This document shows, piece after piece, positions 7,998-16,300 of a stretch of 28,281 nt of DNA; the first letter of the stretch is position 1, and every line of letters starts with the position of its first letter. The stretch comes from Nocardioides sp. (GTDB lineage Bacteria > Actinomycetota > Actinomycetes > Propionibacteriales > Nocardioidaceae): contig JAJPEO010000017.1 of the NCBI GenBank assembly GCA_021166815.1, forward strand, positions 1-28,281, read 5' to 3'. Under the pieces are notes generated by a model. The model was not told the origin of the DNA. It was given only the letters and a program-made list of their open reading frames with translations, and ran no database searches. The position numbers and the translations under genes were made by a program.

Positions 7998-9017
7998 ATG
8001 AAGGCAGTTGTCATGCAGGAAGCCGGTTCGTACGAGGTCGCGGAGGTGCCCGAGCCGGAGCGGGGAGACCTGGTCCTGGTCGAGTCCCGCGCGGCCGGGA
8101 TCTGCGGCACCGAGCTGCACATCCTCGACGGGATGCTCGAGCCGCCCGGCTACCCGTTCATCCTTGGGCACGAGGGCGCCGGCGTCGTCACGTACGTGCC
8201 GGAGGGCGTCACGAACGTCGCCGTCGGGGACCGTGTCGCGATCTACAACTTCGTGGGCTGCGGCACCTGTCACTGGTGCCGTACCGGGTGCGAGGAGGTC
8301 TGCACCGACCCGGTCGGCCAGCTCGGCTTCAGCAGCGACGGGACGTTCCGCGACATCGTGCCGGTGCCCGCCGCCAACTGCGTCAAGCTGCCCGACAACG
8401 TCTCCTTCGAGGACGCCGCCCTGCTCAGCTGCAGTGGGATGACGGCCGTGCACGCGCTGCGGCTGGCCGACGTGCGGTTCGGCGACACGGTGGTCGTCGA
8501 CGGGGTCGGCGGCGTCGGCCTGATGGTCATGCAGGCCGCGGTCGCGGCCGGCGCGCAGGTGATCGCGATCGCGGACTCCGACGCGCGCACCCCGCTCGCC
8601 AAGGACGCCGGAGCGAGCTCGGTGATCGTGCTCGACGAGCGCGGCTACGACGCCGTCGCCGACCGGATCCGGGAGGCCACCGACGGCCGCGGCGCCGACC
8701 ACTTCTTCGAGCTCGTGGGCACTACGGCCAGCATGCTCGCCGGCGTCCGCGGACTGGCCCGGCGCGGGACGGCCGTGATCATCGGCTACACCGACGACGA
8801 GCTGCAGATGCACCCGGTCGAGCTGATCCTGTCCGAGGCCCGGGTGATCGGGTCGGTGGCGGCGGCCCGTCAGGACCTCGAGACCGCCGTCGCCATGTGC
8901 GCGCGCGGCGAGTTGCGGGCCCAGATCGACACCCGCTACCCGATCGAGGAGTTCGGCACCGGCATCGAGCGGCTGCGCAAGCGCGAGGTGAACGGACGCA
9001 ACGTGCTCACCTGGTGA
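7998..9017 (+). CDS. Zinc-dependent medium-chain alcohol dehydrogenase
   Basis: A 339-residue MDR-superfamily dehydrogenase. The catalytic zinc ligands are visible as Cys36 in AGICGTEL and His58-Glu59 in ILGHEGAGVV. The structural zinc lobe is complete: Cys88, Cys91, Cys94 and Cys102 in GCGTCHWCRTGCEEVC. The Rossmann domain starts at VVVDGVGGVGLM near 165-176. It would oxidise an alcohol or reduce the aldehyde with NAD(P). The ATG sits after GAGGAGGGGCTCG, a strong ribosome binding site. Its partner is the aldehyde dehydrogenase just upstream. A perfect 20-bp hairpin follows 12 bases after the stop. The sequence does not give the substrate; a hydroxymethyl-heterocycle is suggested by context only. 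Confidence 0.9.
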   Translation: MKAVVMQEAGSYEVAEVPEPERGDLVLVESRAAGICGTELHILDGMLEPPGYPFILGHEGAGVVTYVPEGVTNVAVGDRVAIYNFVGCGTCHWCRTGCEEVCTDPVGQLGFSSDGTFRDIVPVPAANCVKLPDNVSFEDAALLSCSGMTAVHALRLADVRFGDTVVVDGVGGVGLMVMQAAVAAGAQVIAIADSDARTPLAKDAGASSVIVLDERGYDAVADRIREATDGRGADHFFELVGTTASMLAGVRGLARRGTAVIIGYTDDELQMHPVELILSEARVIGSVAAARQDLETAVAMCARGELRAQIDTRYPIEEFGTGIERLRKREVNGRNVLTW

Positions 9018-9029
9018 CACCCGCCAGCG

Positions 9030-9074
9030 ACGCACGAGGGGCCCGGACGTACGCCGTCCGGGCCCCTCGTGCGT
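9030..9074. terminator. Bidirectional terminator hairpin between the alcohol dehydrogenase and GntR copy 1
   Basis: The arms 9030-9049 and 9055-9074 are perfectly complementary over 20 bp (ACGCACGAGGGGCCCGGACG and its complement) with a 5-base loop. It lies between two converging genes (stops at 9017 and 9087). There is no T-run, as is common for actinobacterial terminators. Confidence 0.85.
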
Positions 9075-9086
9075 TCGGGATGCGCC

Positions 9087-9779
9087 TCAGTTCGCCGACA
9101 GGGCCTCGTGGTGCGCCGCCATCACTCCGGCCACGTGCTCCCGGGTCAGCAGCTCCGCCGCCTCCTCGTCCTGCTCGGCGATCGCGCGGACGATCTCGTG
9201 GTGCTGGGTGGCCGACACGGCCATCTGGCCGGGGATCCGCACGGTCAGCCGCAGGATCCGGTGCTGGTGGGCGCGGAGCTTGGTGACCAGCTCCTGGAGC
9301 CACCAGTTGTGCGAGAAGCCGTAGAGCATGTCGTCGAGCTCGAGGAACAGCACGAGGACCCGGTCGACGTAGACCGCCGCGAGGGCCTCGTCGGCGGCCA
9401 GGAGGTTGGCCCGCATAGCCGTCAGGTCGGCGTCGGTGCGGTGCCGGGCCGCGAGCGCGGCGCAGGCCCCTTCGACCAGCTGCCGGATCCCCGAGATGGC
9501 GTGGAGGTCCTCGGCCTGGTAGTCGGTCACGATCGCGCCGCGGTAGGGCACCAGCCGGACCAGCCCGTCGGTGGCCAGCCTCGCGAAGGCCTCGCGCACC
9601 GGCGTCTTGCTCACGCCGAGGCTGGTGGCGATCTCGAGCTCGCGCAGCGTGCTGCCCACGTCGTGCCGACCCGTGATGATGCCGTCCCTCAGCCGCTCGT
9701 AGACGACGTCCCGCAGCTGCACGTGCTGAAGCTGGTCCTCCGACTGAGGTGCGTTGCCTCGCAGCGGTGTCTGTGCCAC
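9087..9779 (-). CDS. GntR-family transcriptional regulator with FCD domain, copy 1
   Basis: I start it at the GTG at 9779 (230 residues), because GGAAGGA lies about 8 bases upstream and the length then fits the paralogue at 11300-11974; an ATG at 9830 would add 17 unlikely residues. The N-terminal winged helix-turn-helix covers about residues 20-85 (GSTLRELEIATSLGVSKTPV, then REAFARL), followed by an all-helical FCD ligand domain with QHHEIVRAI and REHVAGV. The usual FH of the first FCD metal motif appears as DD here. FCD regulators mostly repress and are released by organic acids of the pathway they control. It is divergent from the aminohydrolase at 9909 and an operator-like site lies between them. 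Confidence 0.88.
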   Translation of the reverse strand: MAQTPLRGNAPQSEDQLQHVQLRDVVYERLRDGIITGRHDVGSTLRELEIATSLGVSKTPVREAFARLATDGLVRLVPYRGAIVTDYQAEDLHAISGIRQLVEGACAALAARHRTDADLTAMRANLLAADEALAAVYVDRVLVLFLELDDMLYGFSHNWWLQELVTKLRAHQHRILRLTVRIPGQMAVSATQHHEIVRAIAEQDEEAAELLTREHVAGVMAAHHEALSAN

Positions 9780-9837
9780 GGTCCCGTTCCTTCCGGCCTG
9801 TCCGCATCCGTCTGCCCCAGGGGGAGACAAAAAGCCT

Positions 9838-9857
9838 TGTATCTCATATCTTAAACC
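9838..9857 (+). promoter_or_regulatory. Operator-like site C, between GntR copy 1 and the aminohydrolase
   Basis: TGTATCTCATATCTTAAACC. It shares ATCTCATAT with site E and the TGTATnnCATAT pattern with site G. It lies 59-78 bases before the GntR start and 52-71 before the ATG at 9909, so it could serve autoregulation and control of the aminohydrolase. It is one of the weaker members of the set. Confidence 0.42.
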
Positions 9858-9908
9858 TTAAATGGAATTCTGGGCACGATCACACAGCTGAGAGTTGAGG
9901 AGTCATCC

Positions 9909-11219
9909 ATGGCGCGCATGATCATCACCGGCGGCACCGTCCTGACCATGAACGATGCGGGTGATGTCGTCTTCGACGGACACGTGGTGGTGTCCGGCGA
10001 CCGGATCGAGTCCGTCGGACCCGGTGCCTACGCCGGACCGACCGGCCCGGACGACCGGGTGATCGACGCCCGCGGCAAGGTCGTGATGCCGGGCTTCGTC
10101 GACCTGCACTACCACACGGCCATCGGGAAGGGCTTCAGCGACCACCTGCCGCTGTGGGAGTACCTCGACACCTGCTGGTACCCCCTGATCCGCAACCTGG
10201 ACGCCGAGGCCGCCTACTGGGCCGCCGCCGGCTCCTACCTCGAGTCGATCAAGTCCGGCGTCACCACGGTCAACGACATGTACCGGCGCCTGCCCGACCT
10301 CGGCCGGGCCGCCGTCGACATCGGCATCCGGGCCGTGCTGTCCAACGACGTCGCGCTCCCCGAGCACGACCTGGACAGCCTGCAGGACAACAAGGACGCC
10401 TACGACGCCGTCCACGGCGCCGGCAACGGCCGCGTGGAGGTGTACGTCGGCATCGAGTGGCTGCCGCTGGCCTCCCCCGAGCTGCTGCGCGACGCCCGGA
10501 TCCTGGCGGACGAGCTGCAGACCGGGATCCACATCCACCTGAACGAGTCGCTCACCGAGGTCGAGGACAGCAAGAAGCGGTTCGGGATGCGGCCGACCGA
10601 GGTGGCCTACGACGCCGGGCTCCTGGGCCGCAACGTGATCGCCGCGCACTGCGTGTGGCTCTCCGACCGGGAGATCGCGCTGATGCGCGAGACGAACACC
10701 CAGATCTCCCACAACCCCTCGTCCAACGCCAAGCTCGGCAACGGCATCGCCCGGCTGCCCGAGATGCTCAACGCGGGCATCAACGTCGGCCTCGGACACG
10801 ACGCGGCGGAGTGCAACAACAGCCGCGACCCGTTCCAGGTGATGAAGTTCGCCTCGCTCATGCACCGCGCCTCACGGGTCGACGCCAGCCTGCAGCAGGC
10901 GCCCGACGTCGTCCGGATGGCCACCCGCAACGGAGCGGCCGCGCTCGGTCACGAGACCGGCGAGCTGAGCGCGGGGAAGAAGGCGGACATCATCCTCATC
11001 GACACCCACAACCCGATGTTCCTGCCGCTGGCGCCGAACGACCCGGCCCACATCTACTCCCACCTGGTCTTCAGCGCGAACGGCAGCGCCGTGCACACCA
11101 GCATCATCGACGGCGAGCTGGTCATGGAGGACCGGCGCCTGCTCACCCTCGACGAGGACGAGATCCTCAAGAACGCCAACGACGCCTTCCTGCGCACCCG
11201 GGCGCGCATCGAGGGCTGA
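9909..11219 (+). CDS. Aminohydrolase of the cytosine deaminase/TrzA-AtzA type, copy 1
   Basis: A 436-residue amidohydrolase-superfamily enzyme. It has the beta-sandwich N- and C-terminal strands (MIITGGTVLTMNDAG; GELSAGKKADIILID) around a TIM barrel. Metal site and catalytic residues: His67 and His69 in GFVDLHYHT, His210 with Glu213 in HIHLNES, His247 in IAAHCVWLSD, HNPSSNAKLGNGIA near 268-281, and Asp298 in GLGHDAAECNN. The family removes amino or chloro groups from N-heterocycles (cytosine, guanine, isoguanine, s-triazines, S-adenosylhomocysteine). Deamination of a 4-aminopyrimidine would fit the TenA context, but this is inference. The ATG follows GAGGAG at 7 bases. The gene stands alone between two regulators and ends in a perfect hairpin. 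Confidence 0.85.
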   Translation: MARMIITGGTVLTMNDAGDVVFDGHVVVSGDRIESVGPGAYAGPTGPDDRVIDARGKVVMPGFVDLHYHTAIGKGFSDHLPLWEYLDTCWYPLIRNLDAEAAYWAAAGSYLESIKSGVTTVNDMYRRLPDLGRAAVDIGIRAVLSNDVALPEHDLDSLQDNKDAYDAVHGAGNGRVEVYVGIEWLPLASPELLRDARILADELQTGIHIHLNESLTEVEDSKKRFGMRPTEVAYDAGLLGRNVIAAHCVWLSDREIALMRETNTQISHNPSSNAKLGNGIARLPEMLNAGINVGLGHDAAECNNSRDPFQVMKFASLMHRASRVDASLQQAPDVVRMATRNGAAALGHETGELSAGKKADIILIDTHNPMFLPLAPNDPAHIYSHLVFSANGSAVHTSIIDGELVMEDRRLLTLDEDEILKNANDAFLRTRARIEG

Positions 11220-11249
11220 GCCCGGAGCTGAGCCCGGAGCCACCACACA

Positions 11250-11287
11250 CGAACGCCGGGCCGCCCGATCGGGCGGCCCGGCGTTCG
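11250..11287. terminator. Bidirectional terminator: 38-bp perfect palindrome
   Basis: A perfect palindrome with arms 11250-11268 and 11269-11287 (CGAACGCCGGGCCGCCCGA and complement), without spare loop bases. It lies between converging genes (stops at 11219 and 11300) and looks like the hairpin at 9030-9074 in design though not in sequence. A short direct repeat (GCTGAGCCCGGA, twice) sits at about 11217-11240, just after the aminohydrolase stop. Confidence 0.85.
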
Positions 11288-11299
11288 GGGCAGGGAGTC

Positions 11300-11974
11300 T
11301 CAGTTCTCCGCGATGAAGGACGTGAGCCGGTCCGACATCACGCTGGCGACGTGGGCGCGCATGTCGCGCTCGGCCCGGCGCTCGTTGCGGGCCTTGATCG
11401 CCTCCACGATCTGCTCGTGCTGCTCGACCGAGCGCTCCAGGCGCCCGGGGATGGCCACGGTGAGGCGCCCGATCCGGCGCTGGTGGCCCTCGAGGTTCTC
11501 GACCAGCTCGGTGAGCCACTTGTTGCGGGAGTGCCGGTAGATCAGCTGGTCGAAGGTGTCGAAGAGCTTCGCCACCTGGGCGACCTTCCACTTCGCCAGG
11601 GCATCCTGCGACTGCTGGATGTTGCGCTCGAGCTCGGCGATCTCCTCGTCGGTGGCGTTCGCCGCGGCCGAGCTCGCGCAGGCGCCCTCGACCAGCTGCC
11701 GGATCTCCGAGATCTCCTCGAGGTCGGCGGCGGAGTAGCCGGCGACGATCGCACCGCGGTACGGGATCAGCTCCACGAGCCGGTCCTTCTCCAACCGGAC
11801 GAAGGCCTCCCGCACGGGCGTCTTGCTGACCCCGAGCCGGGAGGCGATCTCGACCTCGCGCAGCGCGGCGCCGGTGTCGTAGGTACCGTCGATGATGCCG
11901 TCGCGCAGATGGCGATAGACCCGGTCCTTCAACTGGAGATGCTCCAGCTGAACCCCTGTGCTGTCAGTACTCAT
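11300..11974 (-). CDS. GntR-family transcriptional regulator with FCD domain, copy 2
   Basis: A 224-residue paralogue of the protein at 9087-9779. The winged helix-turn-helix is at about residues 13-78 (REVEIASRLGVSKTPVREAF, then PYRGAIVAGY), and the FCD domain follows with EIRQLVEGACA, EQHEQIVEAI and RAHVASV. The recognition region GVSKTPVREAF is identical in both copies, so both may read the same or a very similar site. As in copy 1 the canonical FH of the FCD metal motif is replaced (FD), which could mean altered metal or ligand binding. It is 40 bases after the M29/NicX-like gene, with an operator-like site in between, so it may be both the last gene of that operon and autoregulated from its own promoter. 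Confidence 0.89.
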   Translation of the reverse strand: MSTDSTGVQLEHLQLKDRVYRHLRDGIIDGTYDTGAALREVEIASRLGVSKTPVREAFVRLEKDRLVELIPYRGAIVAGYSAADLEEISEIRQLVEGACASSAAANATDEEIAELERNIQQSQDALAKWKVAQVAKLFDTFDQLIYRHSRNKWLTELVENLEGHQRRIGRLTVAIPGRLERSVEQHEQIVEAIKARNERRAERDMRAHVASVMSDRLTSFIAEN

Positions 11975-12014
11975 TCATTCACATCCCACGCGCCGCCGAG
12001 AATCTCCGTCCAGA

Positions 12015-13007
12015 TTAGTGCATATCGGATCTGGTATCGGACGTAAGTACGCCGTCGCTGATCACAACTTCGCCGTCCAGCTCCAGTGTCGAGTGCTGCA
12101 TCACGCAGTCGAGATGGGCGACGGCATCCACGGTGCCGCCGTACGCGATAGAGTTGCCGAGCGCGATGTGGGCGCTGCCGAGCGTGGACTCGGTCTCCAT
12201 CGGCACGCCACACACCCGGCCGTTGGGGTTCAGCCCGACCGAGACCTCGGCCAGGTTGTCCATCCGCGGGTCGGCGCAGCGCTCGATCATCTCGGTCAGC
12301 CGGCCGGCCTCGTCACCCTCCACGCCCCGCAGTCGCCCGTTCTCGAAGTGCAGCGCGACCTCGCCGGCCAGCGGGCCCTGGCCCATGAACAGGAAGTCGG
12401 CGTCGATGACGACCACGCCCTGGGACGTCGCCTCGACCGGGGCCGTGCCGGCCTCGACGTCCGGCGGCGCCATGTACTCCCCCAGCTCGCGGGCGACGCC
12501 GAACAGCGCGCGCCCGGGCCGCTTCTCCACCGACCCCGACAGGTCCGTGCCCGCCGGAGTGGTGAGCCGGTAGGTGGTCGCCCGGCCCCACGCCGCGGCA
12601 ACGTGCTCGGTCAGTCCGCGCAGCGCGTCGAAGTCGACGTCGAGGGGCCCGGACAGCCGGAACGTGTCCGCACGCACACCGGGCATGGCGAGGTAGCGCG
12701 TCCCGGCGGCGGTCGCCCGCTGCCGGGCCACGCTCGACCCGATGAACGTCGAGGTGAGCTCGATCGCCCCGGCGGCCGAGGCCAGCAGCGCGGCCACGGC
12801 CGCGGGCGGCTCGCTGCCCGGCACGACGTACCGCGGCACCCGCGCCACCACCGGGATCGCGCGCCGCTCTTCGAGACCGCGGACGAGCGCCTCCAGCACG
12901 ATCGGGTCGGTCTCCTCGTCGGCGAGCAGCACGATCTCCTCGCCGCTGGCGGTGGCCAGGCACTGGTCGAGGACCCGGCCGACCGTGACCTCGGGCAGGG
13001 CGGTCAC
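12015..13007 (-). CDS. M29 aminopeptidase-like/NicX-like metalloenzyme
   Basis: A 330-residue protein from a GTG at 13007 that overlaps the stop of the flavoenzyme gene (GTGA). The C-terminal half shows the M29/leucyl-aminopeptidase-T pattern: GEYMAPP (Glu177), NLAEVSVGLNP (Glu254), ETESTLGSAHIALG (Glu273, His280) and VAHLDCVM (His298, Asp300). The same fold was recruited in 2,5-dihydroxypyridine 5,6-dioxygenase (NicX), an Fe(II) ring-cleaving enzyme that uses a His-x-Asp pair, and many 330-350-residue relatives carry that name in databases. Ring cleavage or amide hydrolysis of an N-heterocycle derivative is plausible given the neighbours; plain aminopeptidase activity is the alternative. The last codons overlap operator-like site D. 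Confidence 0.68.
   Translation of the reverse strand: MTALPEVTVGRVLDQCLATASGEEIVLLADEETDPIVLEALVRGLEERRAIPVVARVPRYVVPGSEPPAAVAALLASAAGAIELTSTFIGSSVARQRATAAGTRYLAMPGVRADTFRLSGPLDVDFDALRGLTEHVAAAWGRATTYRLTTPAGTDLSGSVEKRPGRALFGVARELGEYMAPPDVEAGTAPVEATSQGVVVIDADFLFMGQGPLAGEVALHFENGRLRGVEGDEAGRLTEMIERCADPRMDNLAEVSVGLNPNGRVCGVPMETESTLGSAHIALGNSIAYGGTVDAVAHLDCVMQHSTLELDGEVVISDGVLTSDTRSDMH
12016..12038 (-). promoter_or_regulatory. Operator-like site D, upstream of GntR copy 2
   Basis: On the minus strand: GATACCAGATCCGATATGCA plus CTA. It shares GATnnnAGATCC with site B and AGATCnnATATG with site E. It lies inside the last codons of the upstream gene, 42-64 bases before the ATG at 11974, so part of the match is constrained by coding. 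Confidence 0.45.
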
Positions 13008-14002
13008 GAACCGATGACCTCGTCGTAGGCCTTGCGGAAGTTGCGCACGGTCTTCATCCGGTCCTCCCCCAGCGGGAACACCGACACTCCGTCGACGCCC
13101 AGGTCCCTCATGTTGCGCAGGTGCTCCTTCGCCCGGTCGAGGTCGCCGGCGAGCGCCATCCGGTGGACGAAGTCGTCGGGCAGGAGCCGCGCGGCGGCGG
13201 CGGCCTCCTGGAACTCGCCGCCCTCGTACATGGAGCGGACCTGCTTGATCAGGTCGGCGGACAGGCCGGCCATCTCGCAGTACACCGGCGCCGTCTGGGG
13301 GAACCAGGCCGCGATCGTGCGGCCCGCCTCGAGGGCCGCGTCGGTGTCGTCGTCGATGGCGCCGTAGGCGAAGACGGTGATCTTCGGGCGGGCGCTGCGG
13401 CCGGCCTCCTCCACTCCGCGGTCGATGTGGTCGATCGCCCACTGCAGCCCCTCGGGGTGGAGACCCGCGAGGAGGACCACGCCGTCGGCCACCCGACCTG
13501 CGAGCTGCAGGGTCTTGGGGCCGCTCGCCGACATGTAGACCGGCATCGAGGTCGGTCCCGGCTCGCGCATGTGGGCGTCCACGAGGGAGAACCCGTCGCC
13601 CTGGTAGTCGACGTGCTTGCCGGTCCAGATCTCGCGGATCGCCTCGATCGCACCCTCGAGCCGGGCCAGCCTGGCGGGCTTCTCGCCGAGCGAGAGCAGC
13701 GGCCGGTCCCCGGCGCCGATCCCCATCACGGCGCGGCCGCCCGCCAGCTCGTTGATGGTGGCGAAGGCCGTCGCGGTGACGGCGGGGTGCCGGCTGACCG
13801 GGTTCGTGACAGCGGTGCCGAGCTGGAGGCCGCTGGTCCGGCGCGCCGCCAGCGCGAGGTAGACATAGACGTACCGAGCGTGCAGCGAGGAGTCGGTCAG
13901 CCAGAGCTCCTCGAACCGCATGCCCTCGATGTCGTCGACCATCCCCTCGAAGATCTCGGGGGGGTCGACCGGCTGCAGTGCGACACCGCTCTTGATGGAC
14001 AT
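13004..14002 (-). CDS. Luciferase-like flavin enzyme, F420-dependent (Mer-like) type
   Basis: A 332-residue TIM-barrel protein of the luciferase-like monooxygenase/F420-dependent reductase superfamily. Two adjacent ATGs exist (14005 and 14002); I choose 14002 because the GGAGG is then 4 rather than 1 base away. LGTAVTNPVSRHPAVTATAF followed by the INELAGGRAVMGIGAGD segment is the hallmark of Mer-like F420 enzymes, and SMPVYMSASGPKTLQLAGRV is also typical. Such enzymes use reduced or oxidised F420 for hydride transfer to C=C, C=N or alcohol groups. An FO synthase gene for the F420 precursor lies in the same window (25422-27977), which strengthens F420 over FMNH2. It is in the middle of the seven-gene leftward operon, overlapping both neighbours. 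Reduction of a pyrimidine ring before opening is a possible job. Confidence 0.78.
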   Translation of the reverse strand: MSIKSGVALQPVDPPEIFEGMVDDIEGMRFEELWLTDSSLHARYVYVYLALAARRTSGLQLGTAVTNPVSRHPAVTATAFATINELAGGRAVMGIGAGDRPLLSLGEKPARLARLEGAIEAIREIWTGKHVDYQGDGFSLVDAHMREPGPTSMPVYMSASGPKTLQLAGRVADGVVLLAGLHPEGLQWAIDHIDRGVEEAGRSARPKITVFAYGAIDDDTDAALEAGRTIAAWFPQTAPVYCEMAGLSADLIKQVRSMYEGGEFQEAAAAARLLPDDFVHRMALAGDLDRAKEHLRNMRDLGVDGVSVFPLGEDRMKTVRNFRKAYDEVIGS

Positions 14003-15108
14003 CATTCCTCCAGGTGTGTGTAGGTGACGATGGTCTCGGTCAGGGCGCGCAGCCCGCGCCCGATCGGCTCGACGTCGATCCATTCCGCCTCGGTGTGCGT
14101 CAGCTCGCCGGTGGTGATCCCCAGCGTGACCGCCGGGATGCCCCGAGCGTAGGCGGCGTTGGCGTCCGTGCTGGCAGCCGTGAGACGGGCCGGCTCCCCC
14201 GCGGCCTCCAGTCCCGCGACGGCCGCGGCGACGAGCGGGTGGCCGGGCTCGATGCTGCCCGCCGGCCGGCTGCCGATCACGTCGAGCGCGCAGGTCACGC
14301 CCTGCCTCTCGCAGTTGTCCCGGATCAGCTCCGTCGCGGTCGCCACGAGCCGGTCCAGGTCGTCCTGGGACTCGGCTCGCAGGTCCAGCTGGAGACGCAG
14401 CGCGCGGGCCCGGGCGTTGATCGACTCGCCGCCGGCCACGGTGCCGACGTTGACGCTGGTCCGGCCCGCCGGCCTCGCCATGGCATCGAGGTCGGCGATG
14501 ATCCGGCCGCCCACGTGCACCACGCTCGGGTGGTGGGCGTCCTCCCAGGCGTGCCCGCCGGGACCGGTCAGGGAGACCTCGATCCGGTGCGACCCGACGC
14601 CGATCGTGTTGACCCGGCCGAGGTAGTTGCCCTCCAGTGCGATCAGCGCGCCGACCGGACGGTCCGCGCGGCCCAGGGCTGCGGTGACGCCGCGCAGGTT
14701 GCCGAGGCCCTCCTCGCCGACGGTGGCGACGAGCCGCACCGGGACCGGCAGCCGCTCCGGCAGCACCGCGTGCAGTGCCGACAGCGCGGCCACCGCGACC
14801 GTGTCATCCCCGACGCCGGGGCCCACCAGCCGGCCGCCGATCCGCTCGGTCCGATGGACCACGTCGCGGGCGAACACGGTGTCGAGGTGGGCGGCGATCA
14901 CGAGCGCCGGCCCGCTGCCCGGGCGCAGCTCCGCCCAGACGTTGCCGACGTCGTCCTGCTCCACCCCTGCCAGGCCGTCCTCGGCCCACCAGGCCAGCAC
15001 CCGGTCCGCGCGGTCCTGCTCGTCGAGTGGCGGCGCCGGGATCCGACACAGCTCGATCGTCCGCTCCAGGACCCGGCTCGCGAGGGACTCCCACGATGCG
15101 TCACTCAT
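14002..15108 (-). CDS. M20-family metallohydrolase (ArgE/DapE type), copy 1
   Basis: A 368-residue zinc hydrolase. The ATG at 15108 overlaps the stop of the CoA transferase gene by 8 bases. The di-zinc site is complete: His74 and Asp76 in IAAHLDTVF, an aspartate in GPGVGDD near residue 101, the catalytic Glu132 and metal Glu133 in TVGEEGLGN, and the C-terminal His in LTHTEAEW. The dimerisation lid domain with SLTGPGGHAWED is present. M20 enzymes cleave amide bonds of N-acyl amino acids or small amides. B. subtilis YlmB, which deformylates a degraded thiamine pyrimidine before TenA, belongs to this family. Here an N-acyl ring-opening product (acetyl or formyl amide) is a candidate substrate; this is inference. 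Confidence 0.87.
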   Translation of the reverse strand: MSDASWESLASRVLERTIELCRIPAPPLDEQDRADRVLAWWAEDGLAGVEQDDVGNVWAELRPGSGPALVIAAHLDTVFARDVVHRTERIGGRLVGPGVGDDTVAVAALSALHAVLPERLPVPVRLVATVGEEGLGNLRGVTAALGRADRPVGALIALEGNYLGRVNTIGVGSHRIEVSLTGPGGHAWEDAHHPSVVHVGGRIIADLDAMARPAGRTSVNVGTVAGGESINARARALRLQLDLRAESQDDLDRLVATATELIRDNCERQGVTCALDVIGSRPAGSIEPGHPLVAAAVAGLEAAGEPARLTAASTDANAAYARGIPAVTLGITTGELTHTEAEWIDVEPIGRGLRALTETIVTYTHLEE

Positions 15109-16300
15109 CGCCGCCGACCCCCTGGGTGGGTACGGCGTCCCGGATGCGCAGGTCGGCCCGGATCTCCGCGGTGTGCTCGCCGAGGGTCGGCGCGGGACGC
15201 GGATAGCGCAACGGTCCGTCGACCCGCAGCGGAGGACCGATGTGCCGGTAGGCACGCTCGCCCTCGCCCTCGTCGCGCACCAGCCCGAGGTGGGACACCT
15301 GCGGGGAGGCGATCGCCTGCCGGAGGTCGCGGACCTGCGCCGCCGGCACCCCGGCCTCGGCGAACCGGGCGAGCCAGTCCGCCACGTCGCGCCGCAGCAG
15401 CCGGTCCTCGACCTCGGCGACCAGGTCGTCGAGGTGGCGGACCCGGTCGGCGTTGGTCACGAAGCGCGGGTCCACGAGCAGCTCCGGGGCTCCGAGCACC
15501 TCGCAGAACCGCCGCCAGAGCGAGTCGCTGCCGGCGCCGGCCACCACCAGCGACCCGTTGCCGGCCCGGAAGGCGCCGTACGGCGCGAAGGTCGGCGAGT
15601 GGCTGCCCATCGGCTGCGGCAGCTCGTCGTCCACGAACAGCGCCGGCGCGACGCTGGTGAAGCAGGCGAGCGCGAACTCCAGCAGCGAGGAGCTCACGTG
15701 GGCGCCCGTGCCGCCGCGCCCGCGGGCGTAGAGGGCGCTGACGATCCCGAGCGCGCAGGAGATGGCGCTGCCGATGTCGAGGACGGGTACGCCGACCTTG
15801 ACCGGGCCGGAGGACTCGGACCCGGTCACGCTCATGATCGCCCCCTCCGCCTGGAGGATCAGGTCGAAGCCACCCCGGGAGGAGTCGGGACCGGTCTGCC
15901 CGTACCCCGAGATCGAGCCGTAGACGAGATGAGGATGCCGCTCCCGCACCGAGGCGGCGTCGAAGCCGATCCCGGCCAGTGAGTCGGGACGGCCGTTCTC
16001 CAAGAACACGTCGGCGTCCGCCAGCAGCGCGTCGAGCTGTGCCCGGCCGGCCTCTGACCTCAGGTCCAGCACGATGCTCCGCTTGCCCGTGTTCAGGGCC
16101 TGGAAGAGCGCGCTCTCGCCGCCGGCGAAGGCGGTGCCCTGGGATCGGTACGGATCGCCGTGCGGCTCGGCCTCGACCTTGACCACGTCGGCGCCCAGCC
16201 CGGCCAGCAGCATGGCCGCGTAGGAGCCCGACACGAACCTGGTCAGGTCGACGACGCGGACCCCGTCGAGGGGGCGCGCGGGTGCGGAAGATGCGGTCAC
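15101..16300 (-). CDS. CaiB/BaiF family (class III) CoA transferase
   Basis: A 399-residue protein starting at a GTG at 16300 in a GTGA overlap with the mutase gene. The N-terminus [20 protein letters not shown] and the segments [26 protein letters not shown] and [15 protein letters not shown] are standard. The catalytic Asp that forms the acyl anhydride is Asp146 in [11 protein letters not shown]. The C-terminal part ([12 protein letters not shown]) is intact. Such enzymes move CoA from succinyl-CoA, acetyl-CoA or another thioester to a free acid, or act with decarboxylation (oxalate, mesaconate, benzylsuccinate and carnitine types). As it is directly coupled to the mutase, it most simply makes the mutase's CoA substrate, for instance with succinyl-CoA, the mutase product, as donor. 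Confidence 0.9.
   Translation of the reverse strand: MTASSAPARPLDGVRVVDLTRFVSGSYAAMLLAGLGADVVKVEAEPHGDPYRSQGTAFAGGESALFQALNTGKRSIVLDLRSEAGRAQLDALLADADVFLENGRPDSLAGIGFDAASVRERHPHLVYGSISGYGQTGPDSSRGGFDLILQAEGAIMSVTGSESSGPVKVGVPVLDIGSAISCALGIVSALYARGRGGTGAHVSSSLLEFALACFTSVAPALFVDDELPQPMGSHSPTFAPYGAFRAGNGSLVVAGAGSDSLWRRFCEVLGAPELLVDPRFVTNADRVRHLDDLVAEVEDRLLRRDVADWLARFAEAGVPAAQVRDLRQAIASPQVSHLGLVRDEGEGERAYRHIGPPLRVDGPLRYPRPAPTLGEHTAEIRADLRIRDAVPTQGVGGDE

Noticed and set aside
6419..8122. Long minus-strand frame opposite aldehyde dehydrogenase 2
   Set aside because: It mirrors the codon bias of the real gene on the other strand and shows no family motif; the plus-strand protein has a complete active site.
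13004..14002. RutA-type pyrimidine monooxygenase
   Set aside because: The superfamily is the same, but the TAVTNPVSRHP and INELAGGRAVMGIG segments and 332-residue length match Mer-like F420 enzymes, and no other rut gene is present.
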